Shown: positions 1-8,244 of the stretch, one piece after another
Layout of the letters: the number at the start of each line of letters is the position of its first letter
Position numbering within the stretch: the stretch's first letter is position 1
Assembly (NCBI GenBank): GCA_003144275.1
Contig: NJBF01000022.1
Location: 1-64,000 of the forward strand
Length of the DNA: 64,000 bases
Source: Candidatus Heimdallarchaeota archaeon B3_Heim
GTDB lineage: Archaea; Asgardarchaeota; Heimdallarchaeia; Hodarchaeales; Hodarchaeaceae
Direction of reading: 5' to 3'
Translations under genes and position numbers: made by a program
Notes under the pieces: model-generated
Database searches by the model: none
Seen by the model: the letters and a program-made list of their open reading frames with translations, nothing else
Told to the model about the DNA's origin: nothing

Positions 1-133
1 GGAGTCCGTTTTCTAACGAGTGTATTTCTTGATTCGCTATCATAGAAAAACATTTGGCTCAGAAGTTAAATGCTTATGGGTCAGCTCCGTCATTACTCCC
101 CGATGGTGACTTACTCATCATTCGAGATGAGGG

Positions 134-1012
134 TTATTGTGAATATTTTCGACTTAGAATTATTTCACGGTCATTTTTTCTAAATCCCCATTTTTTGTAC
201 ATCTTATTATGATGGGAAGAATCGGCGTAAGTGGATAATAAAACTCGGGTAACATGTTTTGATCTGAACCATTTGAAAGCGTGTGCAGTAAGGGTAGTGG
301 CGACACGTTTTTGCTGCTGATCTGGAAGAGTTGCTATCCTAATATAATTACCGCTTTGATTAGTACGTGATACTGCATTAAAATTGTAACCAACAATGAT
401 ATTATTCCAAATAGCTACAAATAAGATTTCAAATACGTCTTTCATTATTTTTTTAAATTCATCACGATTCTTTTGCCAATAATCCGAAAAGCATGCTTTT
501 TCGATTTGTAAAATTCCATCTATATCAGACTTCTTAGCTTTTCGAACGGCTATTTCTTTATTGACAGAAAAAGGGAAGTCTAAACTGTTTTTTATGTATC
601 CATTAATTTCTGCGATAATTGAGAACTTTCTTCTTAGGAAAAATGATTGGAATTTAAAATACTCCTCTGGTATTCTCACAGATAAGTAGCGAAGACTGGA
701 ATTTTTTGATACTATTTCGCTTTCTAATGATTTAAGAAGATTTGTAGCAATACCTTGGTTACGATAATCAGCAGACACATAAATTGCTTGAATTTTTGCT
801 TCTTGAGGGTTAGATATATATCCCATTGCGAAACCTGATATTTGACTTGATGGTTCTTCTGACACTTTTATTAAATCACGATTCGATGTGATGTAGGAGT
901 AAAAATTTGTCTTATTATGTGTATATTCAAATCTTCCCATGCATTGAATGTACAAAGATTCAAGAGCCTTTAAATCTTCTTTTTTTGCAGATCTGATAAG
1001 AGAATTCGCTAT
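134..1012 (-). CDS. Tandem GNAT-family N-acetyltransferase
   Basis: Two GNAT folds lie in one chain. The first half has an acetyl-CoA-binding signature of the R/Q-x-x-G-x-A type (YRNQGIATNLL). The second half has a degenerate copy (QQQKRVATTLT) followed by a typical C-terminal YKKWGFR strand. Substrate is unknown; GNAT enzymes move acetyl from acetyl-CoA to an amine. The first conventional start is TTG at 955, but the frame stays open upstream and encodes a normal GNAT beginning (IRSAKKEDLKALESL). A GGTG Shine-Dalgarno (plus 1020-1023) sits seven bases before an ATA codon at 1012, so I place the start there. No ATG, GTG or TTG is available at that point, so the gene either uses ATA or has lost its start. 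If translation begins at TTG 955 the first beta strand is missing. Confidence 0.75.
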   Translation of the reverse strand: MANSLIRSAKKEDLKALESLYIQCMGRFEYTHNKTNFYSYITSNRDLIKVSEEPSSQISGFAMGYISNPQEAKIQAIYVSADYRNQGIATNLLKSLESEIVSKNSSLRYLSVRIPEEYFKFQSFFLRRKFSIIAEINGYIKNSLDFPFSVNKEIAVRKAKKSDIDGILQIEKACFSDYWQKNRDEFKKIMKDVFEILFVAIWNNIIVGYNFNAVSRTNQSGNYIRIATLPDQQQKRVATTLTAHAFKWFRSKHVTRVLLSTYADSSHHNKMYKKWGFRKNDREIILSRKYSQ

Positions 1013-1110
1013 GATAAAACACCAATTAATTTATATTAAATCCACATCATAGTAAGCATAGCATTTTCTCGTTAAATATTTTAAGGTGTCATTTAAACTC
1101 CAAAATATCA

Positions 1111-1131
1111 TGAACTGAAATTATGAGTTCA
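1111..1131. promoter_or_regulatory. Inverted repeat upstream of first DNA methylase
   Basis: TGAACT and AGTTCA arms, six bases each, are separated by nine bases, about 50 bp before the methylase start at 1180. The symmetry is clear. A role as operator, for example for self-regulation of the methylase, is inference. Confidence 0.3.
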
Positions 1132-1179
1132 GGTGACTGAGTGAGACCTAATCTAATGTGGTAAATAGGAGAAAAGTTC

Positions 1180-3270
1180 GTGCCTATAGAAAAAAATTTT
1201 CCTGTTGCATCTATTCAAGAAATTGCAAAGGTTGAGTCGCAAAGACGCCAATTCTATCGACCGATTTACTCAATTCACAAATCATGGGCACGAAGACCAG
1301 GATCAACGTTTCGAGCAATAGGATTAGCTCAATTTTCAGATACTCACTTATTTAGCTCTACAGAAGATGACGAAGGAGCATTCTATAGAAATCATAATTT
1401 TTCCGGAAAAATTGTCTTGGATCCCTTCTGTGGAGGAGGAACAAGCCTGATTGAGCTTAATAGATTGGGGGTAAAATCTATTGGGATTGATCTAAATCCT
1501 GTTGCTTGGTTCACAACAAAAAAGGAGCTTGATAGCTTAAACAAAGAAAAATTCAACCAAAAAATAACCTGGATTTTTACCCACGTGGGAAAACGAATTA
1601 AAGAGTTCTATCAGACAAAATGTTCTGAATGTGGATCTCATCACGCAGACATTATGTATACATTTTGGGTTCGTACGATACAATGCCCTAGTTGCCAATC
1701 GAATGAGGATTTATTCAAATATTACATCATAGGGAAGAAGCAACGCAAGAGTCTAGAAACATTAGTAATTTGTCCAGAATGTGATATGTTGTTTTCCACT
1801 AGAGAGGATCTCTCTTCTCAAAGTACTTGTCTCAATTGTGAAACAAAGTTCATCCCCCAAAAGGGGAACTGTAAGAAGAAGATATTCACGTGTACAAAGT
1901 GTGAAAGTGAATTCCGGTTAGTGGATATAGTAAAGGAAAATGTTCAATCTCTCTCATCAAGACAGATTGCCATTGAATTTTATTGTAAAACGTGTAGGTA
2001 CAGAGGATACAAATCGGTGGATGAAGAGGATATTAAAAATTATAATAAAATCGTAGATTCATTTGAAGAGCAAAAAGAGAGTTTACCATATCCAAGAGAG
2101 CTAATTCCTGAAAGCGGGTCAAATGTAAAAAATCTAATCAACTACGGCTTTAAGACTTTCGCATCCTTATTCAATCCTCGACAATTATTTAGCCTAAGTT
2201 TACTTCTAGAAACCATCTTATTAATTAAAGATCAAAATTTAAAAGAATTTTTTGTTTGTGCCCTTTCTAGTTGCTTGGAATTTCATACCGTGCTCTCTCC
2301 ATATAATTATACCATGAAACAAATTGTTAATGTTTTTAATTTTCAATCATTCCTTGTTCCTTTGCAGTATGTCGAGAATAACGTCTGGGGAACTGATAAG
2401 GGTAATGGAACATTCATCACTTATCTAGAAAAGATAAAAAGAGCAAAAGAATATTGTGAAGCCCCATTTGAGATCAGAATCCAAGAGAATCGAATTACTC
2501 GCGTACCTATTCCTGGTGACCGAATCCATGCTAAGATACTTGAAAATTTTGATCAACTTAAAGAGAGTGTCAACGCTGACTCTTTGTTGATTGCAGGTAC
2601 GTCCATTAACCTGATGAAGTATGGTATTCCTGATCAATCTGTCGATTTAGTCTTGACTGATCCACCATACTTTGATTATATACAATATAGCGAATTAGCA
2701 AATTTTTTCTATGTGTGGTTGCGGTTAGCTTTAAAAGAAACATATTCATGGTTTGAATCTTCCACTATCATTAGTGAAGAAGAAATTGGATTACAAAAAG
2801 ATGATTTAATATTTGTTTCTCAATTAATTAAGGTCTTTAGAGAATGTCGTCGGGTATTAAAAGATAAATCTCCCTTAATATTCACCTTCCATCATTCTAA
2901 TCCGAAAGCATGGACCTTAATACTTAAAGCTTTAAATGAAAGCCAGTTTCTACTCAAAGCAGCCTTCCCTGTAATTAGCGAATTTCGTGCCCGACCCGTC
3001 ACAGGGAGTAATTTCGATATAATTCTAGTAGCTAGAAAAACAACAGAAGATGATACTCCAGTCACAGTGGATACATTTACCTCAATAGAGGAGGAAATCA
3101 AAGTAAAATTTCAGAAATTTTCAGATAAATATGGAAAAAGGAAAGAGGGAGAGTGGGAGAAATTATTTGCAGAAATTTTACCATTACTATCATTTTATTT
3201 ACTACACGGTACTGAAAATGATCTAAAAAAAACTTTGGCCAAACTATTTCAAATGAAGAAATTGTTATAA
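1180..3270 (+). CDS. Adenine-specific DNA methylase with Zn-ribbons (COG1743/DUF1156-like)
   Basis: A predicted N6-adenine DNA methyltransferase. The SAM-binding motif DPFCGGGT is at residues 81-88, followed by an acidic loop (GIDLNPVAWF). The catalytic motif DPPY is at 494-497. Between them lie several Cys-x2-Cys pairs (CSEC, CPSC, CPEC, CLNC, CTKC, CKTC) that form zinc ribbons and probably contact DNA or structure the recognition region. The N-terminal stretch RPIYSIHKSWARRPGSTFRA is typical of this family. The GTG start at 1180 is set by an AGGAG Shine-Dalgarno at 1167-1171. It is paralogous over its whole length to the methylase at 3898-6060, with a thymidine kinase between them. No restriction endonuclease, helicase or other defence gene is adjacent, so it may be a solitary methylase. 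Confidence 0.85.
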   Translation: MPIEKNFPVASIQEIAKVESQRRQFYRPIYSIHKSWARRPGSTFRAIGLAQFSDTHLFSSTEDDEGAFYRNHNFSGKIVLDPFCGGGTSLIELNRLGVKSIGIDLNPVAWFTTKKELDSLNKEKFNQKITWIFTHVGKRIKEFYQTKCSECGSHHADIMYTFWVRTIQCPSCQSNEDLFKYYIIGKKQRKSLETLVICPECDMLFSTREDLSSQSTCLNCETKFIPQKGNCKKKIFTCTKCESEFRLVDIVKENVQSLSSRQIAIEFYCKTCRYRGYKSVDEEDIKNYNKIVDSFEEQKESLPYPRELIPESGSNVKNLINYGFKTFASLFNPRQLFSLSLLLETILLIKDQNLKEFFVCALSSCLEFHTVLSPYNYTMKQIVNVFNFQSFLVPLQYVENNVWGTDKGNGTFITYLEKIKRAKEYCEAPFEIRIQENRITRVPIPGDRIHAKILENFDQLKESVNADSLLIAGTSINLMKYGIPDQSVDLVLTDPPYFDYIQYSELANFFYVWLRLALKETYSWFESSTIISEEEIGLQKDDLIFVSQLIKVFRECRRVLKDKSPLIFTFHHSNPKAWTLILKALNESQFLLKAAFPVISEFRARPVTGSNFDIILVARKTTEDDTPVTVDTFTSIEEEIKVKFQKFSDKYGKRKEGEWEKLFAEILPLLSFYLLHGTENDLKKTLAKLFQMKKLL

Positions 3271-3331
3271 CCTCCCCCCTTAAAAGAAAAGAGCAAGTTA
3301 AAAGGTCAATCGCTAATGGAGGTCATATTTA

Positions 3332-3940
3332 TTGCCAGAAATCTATACACCTGGATATCTCGAAGCAATCTTCGGACCGATGAAATCTGGGAAAAGTGAA
3401 TATTTAATTCGTATGTTCAACGAGTTACGGTATTCAGATATTAAAGGTATTGTATTTAAACCAGCTGTCAACACCCGAGAGCCTGGAATTGCGTCGAGGG
3501 GTAGTGATATGCAGCTAGAAGCAATTATAATAGATGAAAAATATCCTGAAAAAATATTGTACCATTTAGAGACTCTAGAATGTAAATTCGTTGGAATTGA
3601 TGAAGCTCAATTCTTTACAGATAATCTAGTTGATGTTGTAGAAGATTTGATCAAAAAAGAATATCATGTCATTGTTTGTGGATTATTATTGAGTTTTCGC
3701 GGAGAACCATTTGGACCAATGCCCTCGTTAGTAGGAAGAGCAAATCACGTGACTCGACTCACTGCAATATGTGAATATCCAAACTGCAATCATTGGGCCG
3801 TCCTTACTCAGCGACTGATAGATGGAAAACCCAGTCCTTATGACAGTCCGCTAGTCTTAATTGAAAAATCAGGACAATCAGATAATTATGAGCCAAGATG
3901 CGTAAATCACCACCAAGTACCCAAGAAATCCAAAACTTGA
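3332..3940 (+). CDS. tdk: Thymidine kinase (type II, TK1-like)
   Basis: Phosphorylates thymidine to dTMP for salvage. The P-loop GPMKSGKS lies near residue 14, and the Walker B-like DEAQF near residue 90 matches the type II family. The C-terminal lasso region keeps a Cys pair in CEYPNC and a later RCVNHH segment as zinc ligands. Its 202 residues are the usual size. The TTG start at 3332 has a full GGAGGT Shine-Dalgarno at 3318-3323, which decides it. The gene sits between two paralogous DNA methylases. Its stop overlaps the next gene, by 43 bases if that gene starts at ATG 3898, or as a TTGA overlap if it starts at TTG 3937. The three genes are probably cotranscribed, which links nucleotide salvage with DNA modification only by position. 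Confidence 0.9.
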   Translation: MPEIYTPGYLEAIFGPMKSGKSEYLIRMFNELRYSDIKGIVFKPAVNTREPGIASRGSDMQLEAIIIDEKYPEKILYHLETLECKFVGIDEAQFFTDNLVDVVEDLIKKEYHVIVCGLLLSFRGEPFGPMPSLVGRANHVTRLTAICEYPNCNHWAVLTQRLIDGKPSPYDSPLVLIEKSGQSDNYEPRCVNHHQVPKKSKT

Positions 3941-6060
3941 TCCAAGAGAAAGAAATCGAAAAAGAATTTCCCTTCTCTCAAGTCAGTGAGATTGCTAATC
4001 GCGAAAGCAATGCAAAGAGGTACTATCGTCCAATCTTAACTCTTCATAAATGGTTTGCCCGTAGACTAGGATCTGTTTTTCGCTCTATATTAATATACGC
4101 AAGTATTAAACCACTAGCTCACACTAAAAAAACTGGAGGGGATTCCTTTTGGGATTTATATTTAGAAGATCACTCTTTCTCAAATATGACAGTTCTAGAT
4201 CCTTTTATGGGGGGTGGGACTACTGTTGTCGAGGCGTTGAGATTGGGTTATGCTAAAGTCATTGGAGGAGATTTAAATCCCGTTGCATGGTTTACTGTCA
4301 AAAAGGAAATAGAAGATGTAGAAATAGATTTACTACAGAAAGAATTTGATAATATTTCAAAAAATATTAAGCTAGATATTCAGCGATACTATAAATCCCA
4401 ATGTTCATTTTGTTCTAGCATTGCTGATGTCATGTATTATTTCTGGATCAAAGAAATTAAATGTGAAAAATGTCAACATAATATTCCGCTATTTCGTAGT
4501 TTTCTCTTTGCAGATAATCGAAAAGATGCAACAACGCAGCATGTAATTTGCCCTGAATGCAATCAATTATTTTTAACTGATAGAAAGTCTAGATGTTTGT
4601 GTCCCAAGTGCTCAACAAGATTTGAAGCATCAGATTTTGTAGTAAAAAGGGGCCGCTATTTCTGTCCTTCATGTGAACACACAGGACGAATAGTTAATGT
4701 AAATGAGAGTCAAGGAAAGCCTACTGAAAGACTTTATGCTCTTGAATTCTACTGTTCTGAATGTAAAGTACGAGGATATAAAACGGCTAATAAAGAGGAT
4801 TTTGAACTATATAAGCATGCAGAATCAGAATTTGATTCATTACATGCCGTCTTACCTCTACCACAGCAAAAAATACCCCTTGGAGCAAAGACTCAAGAAT
4901 TGTTGAATCATAGGATTACTTATTTTACTGATATGTATAATAAACGACAGCTTTTATCATTAGGTAAACTATTGCAAGCTATACTTGACATAGTAGATCC
5001 AAATATTAGGGAATTTTTGCTTATAACTTTTTCTACAGCTCTAGAATATAACAATCTATTATGTGAATACCATCGAAAAAATCATTATGTCTACAACTTA
5101 TTCAGAAAACATGCATACCCAGCTACTTTAAATCCATGCGAAAACAATCCATGGGGAGCACGTTATGGAACAGGGACTTTCAAGAATTTTCTTAAGAAGA
5201 TGATAAAGGTTAAATTGTATTCAAAGGCCCCTTACGAGGTGTACATTGATTCTTCTGGAAAACCAGCTCGAAAACAAATGAACCATCCAATTGTTGCTAA
5301 AGTAAATTTTAATTCTTCAACTATTGATTCCTCAGTTAACTCCAAACTTGTTCATTTATATTGTCATTCATCATCCAAAATTCCCCTATCTGAAAAATCT
5401 ATTGATCTCGTTGTTACTGATCCCCCGTATTACGATAATGTACAATATGCAGAGCTGGCTGATTTCTACTATGTATGGCTGAGATTGGGTTTACAAGAAT
5501 CATACCCATGGTTTGTGCCAGAATATTCACCCAAAGATACTGAAATTGTGAAGAATGTGAAGAGGGGTAAATCAGGTGAACAATATCAAGAAGAACTTAC
5601 AGCGGTTTTTCGAGAAATCTCAAGAGTTATGAAAGATGATGGCTTATTTATCTTTACATTCCATCATAAAGAATTGGATGCTTGGATTATATTAATCAAT
5701 AGTCTGATACAGCAAAATTTCATAATAAAAAGTATTTATCCAGTCCATTCAGAGATGAAAACAAGCACTCAGATTCGAGGAACTAAAAGTATCGGAATAG
5801 ATGTAATATTTGTTTGTAGAAAGCATTTAGATGAGGTTTTGACAAAAGAATGGACTGAGATTCTCAAAAAAGCAAAAAGTGAGATAAATGAGAAGTTGAG
5901 TATTTTACATGATACAATTAAGGATCTGTCAGAAATTGACTGTTTTGTTCTTAAAATGGGTGTAGGACTCAAATATTACACTCAATATCACCGTTCTATT
6001 AAATCAAGGGGGGAGAAAGTTTCAATTAAAGACGTATTAGAAAATTTCTCTCAAGATTAA
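3898..6060 (+). CDS. Adenine-specific DNA methylase with Zn-ribbons, second paralog
   Basis: Same architecture as the methylase at 1180-3270. SAM motif DPFMGGGT begins at residue 101, the acidic loop GGDLNPVAWF follows, and catalytic DPPYYD is at 508. The four or more Cys-x2-Cys pairs between them are in matching order (CSFC, CEKC, CPEC, CPKC, CPSC, CSEC). The block around the catalytic site (QYAELADFYYVWLRL) aligns closely with the first copy (QYSELANFFYVWLRL). The predicted product is a DNA adenine methyltransferase. The ATG at 3898 lies inside the thymidine kinase gene. An alternative TTG at 3937 overlaps the kinase TGA as TTGA and would give a 707-residue protein whose N-terminus matches the first paralog better. 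Specificity cannot be read by eye. Confidence 0.85.
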   Translation: MRKSPPSTQEIQNLIQEKEIEKEFPFSQVSEIANRESNAKRYYRPILTLHKWFARRLGSVFRSILIYASIKPLAHTKKTGGDSFWDLYLEDHSFSNMTVLDPFMGGGTTVVEALRLGYAKVIGGDLNPVAWFTVKKEIEDVEIDLLQKEFDNISKNIKLDIQRYYKSQCSFCSSIADVMYYFWIKEIKCEKCQHNIPLFRSFLFADNRKDATTQHVICPECNQLFLTDRKSRCLCPKCSTRFEASDFVVKRGRYFCPSCEHTGRIVNVNESQGKPTERLYALEFYCSECKVRGYKTANKEDFELYKHAESEFDSLHAVLPLPQQKIPLGAKTQELLNHRITYFTDMYNKRQLLSLGKLLQAILDIVDPNIREFLLITFSTALEYNNLLCEYHRKNHYVYNLFRKHAYPATLNPCENNPWGARYGTGTFKNFLKKMIKVKLYSKAPYEVYIDSSGKPARKQMNHPIVAKVNFNSSTIDSSVNSKLVHLYCHSSSKIPLSEKSIDLVVTDPPYYDNVQYAELADFYYVWLRLGLQESYPWFVPEYSPKDTEIVKNVKRGKSGEQYQEELTAVFREISRVMKDDGLFIFTFHHKELDAWIILINSLIQQNFIIKSIYPVHSEMKTSTQIRGTKSIGIDVIFVCRKHLDEVLTKEWTEILKKAKSEINEKLSILHDTIKDLSEIDCFVLKMGVGLKYYTQYHRSIKSRGEKVSIKDVLENFSQD

Positions 6061-6066
6061 TTCATT

Positions 6067-6828
6067 TTAATTCTTATCATATATCCATCGTGTTAAATAC
6101 ATGAAAGGTGTATCGATTACTCCTAAGAACCATTTGATAGCAACTTGGCCGAGAATTAACTCCAAGACGAAACCAATGTCATTTGGTTGTATTGCTGTAT
6201 CAATGAATCCTTGAATAATGGGAAAGAAATAGAATGCCAGTGGGACAAAAATTATCGAATCGAGACCTAAGCTGAGTATATCGCTAAAAACGTTTCGAAT
6301 CCAAAGATATTTCCACCAATCATCATCGTTTTGAGTTCTGTTTCGTATCCACTCCCTTATATTGTCATAAATCCAAGCATCGAATCTTTCACTAATAAGA
6401 AAGCTTGTCCAAGATGCAAGAGTAATGGCTGGTATAATTGCAAACCCAGAAAACGGATCTGGACCGTCGGCTACAGGCAAATATACTGCAAAAATTATGA
6501 AAATAACCATCAAAATCTGACTGACTAATCCAATCCATATCATATTGTAGACAGCTTGCCTACCGAATTTCTCATTCACCATATCAGTGATTTGCAGGGT
6601 AAATGGGAAGACTATCACTCCTACTGGTGCATATACTACACCGAGTAAAATGAAGTCAAGGTTAAATACAGCTATTTTCGTAGCAAAGAATTGAGCAAGT
6701 GTAAGAAAGAGAATGTAACTTGCTAACAATCCATAATATGAATTTGTTATCACTGTGTGTTTTGCAACTATATATGTAAATATTCCAAGTGTTATAAAGA
6801 TACCAATTGAGATTATCAATGTTTCCAA
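6067..6828 (-). CDS. Queuosine/archaeosine precursor transporter (VUT/YhhQ family)
   Basis: A polytopic membrane protein with about six transmembrane segments. It carries the family's conserved TDMVNEKFGRQAVYN segment, followed by ASWTSFLISERFDAWIYD and RNVFSDILSLGLDS. The family imports 7-deazaguanine precursors such as preQ0 or preQ1. In an archaeon these would feed archaeosine synthesis in tRNA, which is inference from the family. Its 253 residues are normal length. The TTG start has a GGAG about ten bases upstream. It lies tail to tail with the second methylase with only six bases between stops, so it belongs to a separate transcript running leftward. Confidence 0.8.
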   Translation of the reverse strand: METLIISIGIFITLGIFTYIVAKHTVITNSYYGLLASYILFLTLAQFFATKIAVFNLDFILLGVVYAPVGVIVFPFTLQITDMVNEKFGRQAVYNMIWIGLVSQILMVIFIIFAVYLPVADGPDPFSGFAIIPAITLASWTSFLISERFDAWIYDNIREWIRNRTQNDDDWWKYLWIRNVFSDILSLGLDSIIFVPLAFYFFPIIQGFIDTAIQPNDIGFVLELILGQVAIKWFLGVIDTPFMYLTRWIYDKN

Positions 6829-6872
6829 GATTTTCCCGCTCCATATTATTCTGATTTCGAAGGTGAATCGTG

Positions 6873-7061
6873 TTATTTTAATTTAGGCTGAGCTTCAATT
6901 CCTCTTCCATGACGATTATCAATTTCATCTAGAGAATCTAATAACTTACGTAATGCAGCACGAATGGCATCACTAAGGCTTACAAATTTCTTATCGGTTC
7001 CAATATGGAGTTTAAGATCATCCAGTATGTGTTGTGGGACTTCGACTGATATTTTTGTCAT
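6873..7061 (-). CDS. Ribbon-helix-helix (CopG/MetJ-type) DNA-binding protein
   Basis: A 62-residue protein. An N-terminal beta strand (TKISVEVPQHIL) leads into two helices separated by a turn (SLSDAIRAALRKLLDSL), the standard ribbon-helix-helix layout. It would bind DNA as a dimer through the beta strand. No toxin gene is next to it, so an antitoxin role is not supported. It is more likely a small transcriptional regulator of its neighbours. It lies 44 bases upstream of the transporter gene, on the same strand. Confidence 0.75.
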   Translation of the reverse strand: MTKISVEVPQHILDDLKLHIGTDKKFVSLSDAIRAALRKLLDSLDEIDNRHGRGIEAQPKLK

Positions 7062-7217
7062 TTGAGAACTATTCCGATAAAATTATTTCAGAGGATATTC
7101 ACTGAGGAGGATTGAAGGAGGGTTGAGAGAGGAATAAAAATCCATGGGAACATATGGGTTATAACCACAATTAGCTAAGTAGAAATAATTACTTCGAGAA
7201 GGTTAGTAATTTTTCCG

Positions 7218-7616
7218 TTAGTGGATATATTTACCTTCTACATAATTTTTCCAGTCAATGTGGACCTTTTGAGGAATGAAATCTAATTCCTCAACTTGAC
7301 TTAATCTCACTCTAAGTTCAGATAGTTCTGTAACTAAATGTCTCATTGCAACGTCAAATTCTTTAATCAAATACACATCAACTAATTCAGGCGCTTCATG
7401 AAAAATTTCTAGTCTAGCTTCGGGAATGTATATTATACCCTTTCTTACAAGTTCAAATATTTGCTCTAGAAGACGCGTCGCATCTTTTAATGATGAAATA
7501 CCTAAAAGAGAAAGTAATAAATTTAAAGTTTGTCGTTCTGTATGTCTAAAAACGGAAACAATCATCACTTGCCACGCGATAATCTCTAGTTGAGCTTCTG
7601 AGTCATGACTAGACAT
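7218..7616 (-). CDS. Uncharacterised helical protein
   Basis: I do not recognise this protein. It has 132 residues from ATG 7616, or 147 from TTG 7661, and appears almost wholly alpha-helical. A leucine-rich middle (TLNLLLSLLGISSLKDATRLLEQIFELVRKGI) could be a winged-helix-like or four-helix unit. A C-terminal amphipathic helix (MRHLVTELSELRVRLSQVEEL) could form a coiled coil. There are no metal or active-site motifs. I prefer ATG 7616 because the extra 15 residues from the TTG read like untranslated sequence, but a weak GGTG is the only ribosome-binding support. It lies 156 bases upstream of the ribbon-helix-helix gene on the same strand. Confidence 0.55.
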   Translation of the reverse strand: MSSHDSEAQLEIIAWQVMIVSVFRHTERQTLNLLLSLLGISSLKDATRLLEQIFELVRKGIIYIPEARLEIFHEAPELVDVYLIKEFDVAMRHLVTELSELRVRLSQVEELDFIPQKVHIDWKNYVEGKYIH

Positions 7617-7661
7617 ACAAATCAAAACACCATTTCTTACTATAAGAATCTGACTAGACAA

Positions 7662-8019
7662 ATCATCCCAAAATGTTTATCGTTCCCTAACCTTGCCCGA
7701 CAATTTAACGTTCGAAGGAAAGGAGGAGCAATTAATTATTGGATGATTAGGGATTTATTAACAATTCGTTTTGGGAATGACTCAGAAGTTTGAATCAACG
7801 GACTTAGTAAAATATCCATTGTGAGTGATAAACAGATTATCTGATGATCATAAATTTATTATAATCAAATACTGTAAAGAGAAGTTTGTATGATCATTTT
7901 TGTCCGACAAGGCAATATTTCTCGTATTCGCTGACCTCTCTCTCTTACGATCTTAAAAGGCCTCCCTCCCTTACTTCTTCAACCCCGAGGTGATGCCAAA
8001 AAATTTTCTTAATTCTTAG
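7662..8019. other. Intergenic region without a recognised gene
   Basis: About 360 bases between the leftward unknown gene and the next open frame. It contains T-rich and pyrimidine-rich tracts (about 7935-7980) and AT-rich sequence around 7850-7870 that may hold promoters. A 62-codon frame at 7605-7793 overlaps the neighbouring gene on the other strand and has no family features, so I do not count it. No tRNA arms were seen. Confidence 0.4.
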
Positions 8020-8184
8020 GTCATATTCCCTTGTAACTACGTTAGACGAGTTACCCGTCAAAGGCAAGAGAAGAATGGCAAAAACTGGTGGAAGATCATT
8101 GGTGTTTGGGATATCACAGGTAGGTTTGTCTCAAGTAGTCCCTCGAAAGCTATCTCTCCTTGGGAGCTAGTTTTTTCCGGATAG
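8020..8184 (+). other. Possible small or decayed coding region without a start codon
   Basis: The frame is open for about 54 codons between a TAG (8017-8019) and a TAG (8182-8184). It encodes a composition typical of real protein (KNWWKIIGVWDITG, then SPSKAISPWELVFSG). No ATG, GTG or TTG is in frame, and there is no convincing Shine-Dalgarno. It may be the end of a decayed gene or a short gene with an unusual start. I do not recognise the family. Confidence 0.25.
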
Positions 8185-8244
8185 TGGATGTGTGACTCAT
8201 CCTGTCCAGAATTCTTTTTAAAGAGTTGTCTGACAAAATTAGTC

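Noticed and set aside
1..133. Protein-like frame 33-212 on the plus strand (LLPDGDLLIIRDEGYCEYF), preceded by a stop and possibly joined by a frameshift to the frame starting at base 1
   Set aside because: Too little sequence to judge; it overlaps the GNAT gene's 3' end and no start is visible inside the window.
1180..6060. Full restriction-modification or DISARM/BREX-type defence system
   Set aside because: Only methylases and thymidine kinase are present; no nuclease, helicase, ATPase or phosphatase partner is nearby.
6873..7616. Toxin-antitoxin pair of the ribbon-helix-helix protein and the helical protein upstream
   Set aside because: The upstream protein shows no toxin motif and lies 156 bases away instead of overlapping.
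7605..7793. 62-codon plus-strand frame with ATG start
   Set aside because: Overlaps the opposite-strand gene, low-complexity composition and no family features.
7921..8020. Possible C/D-box or other small RNA around the GAGGTGATGCC segment
   Set aside because: Box C and D motifs are incomplete and no k-turn pairing could be built by eye.
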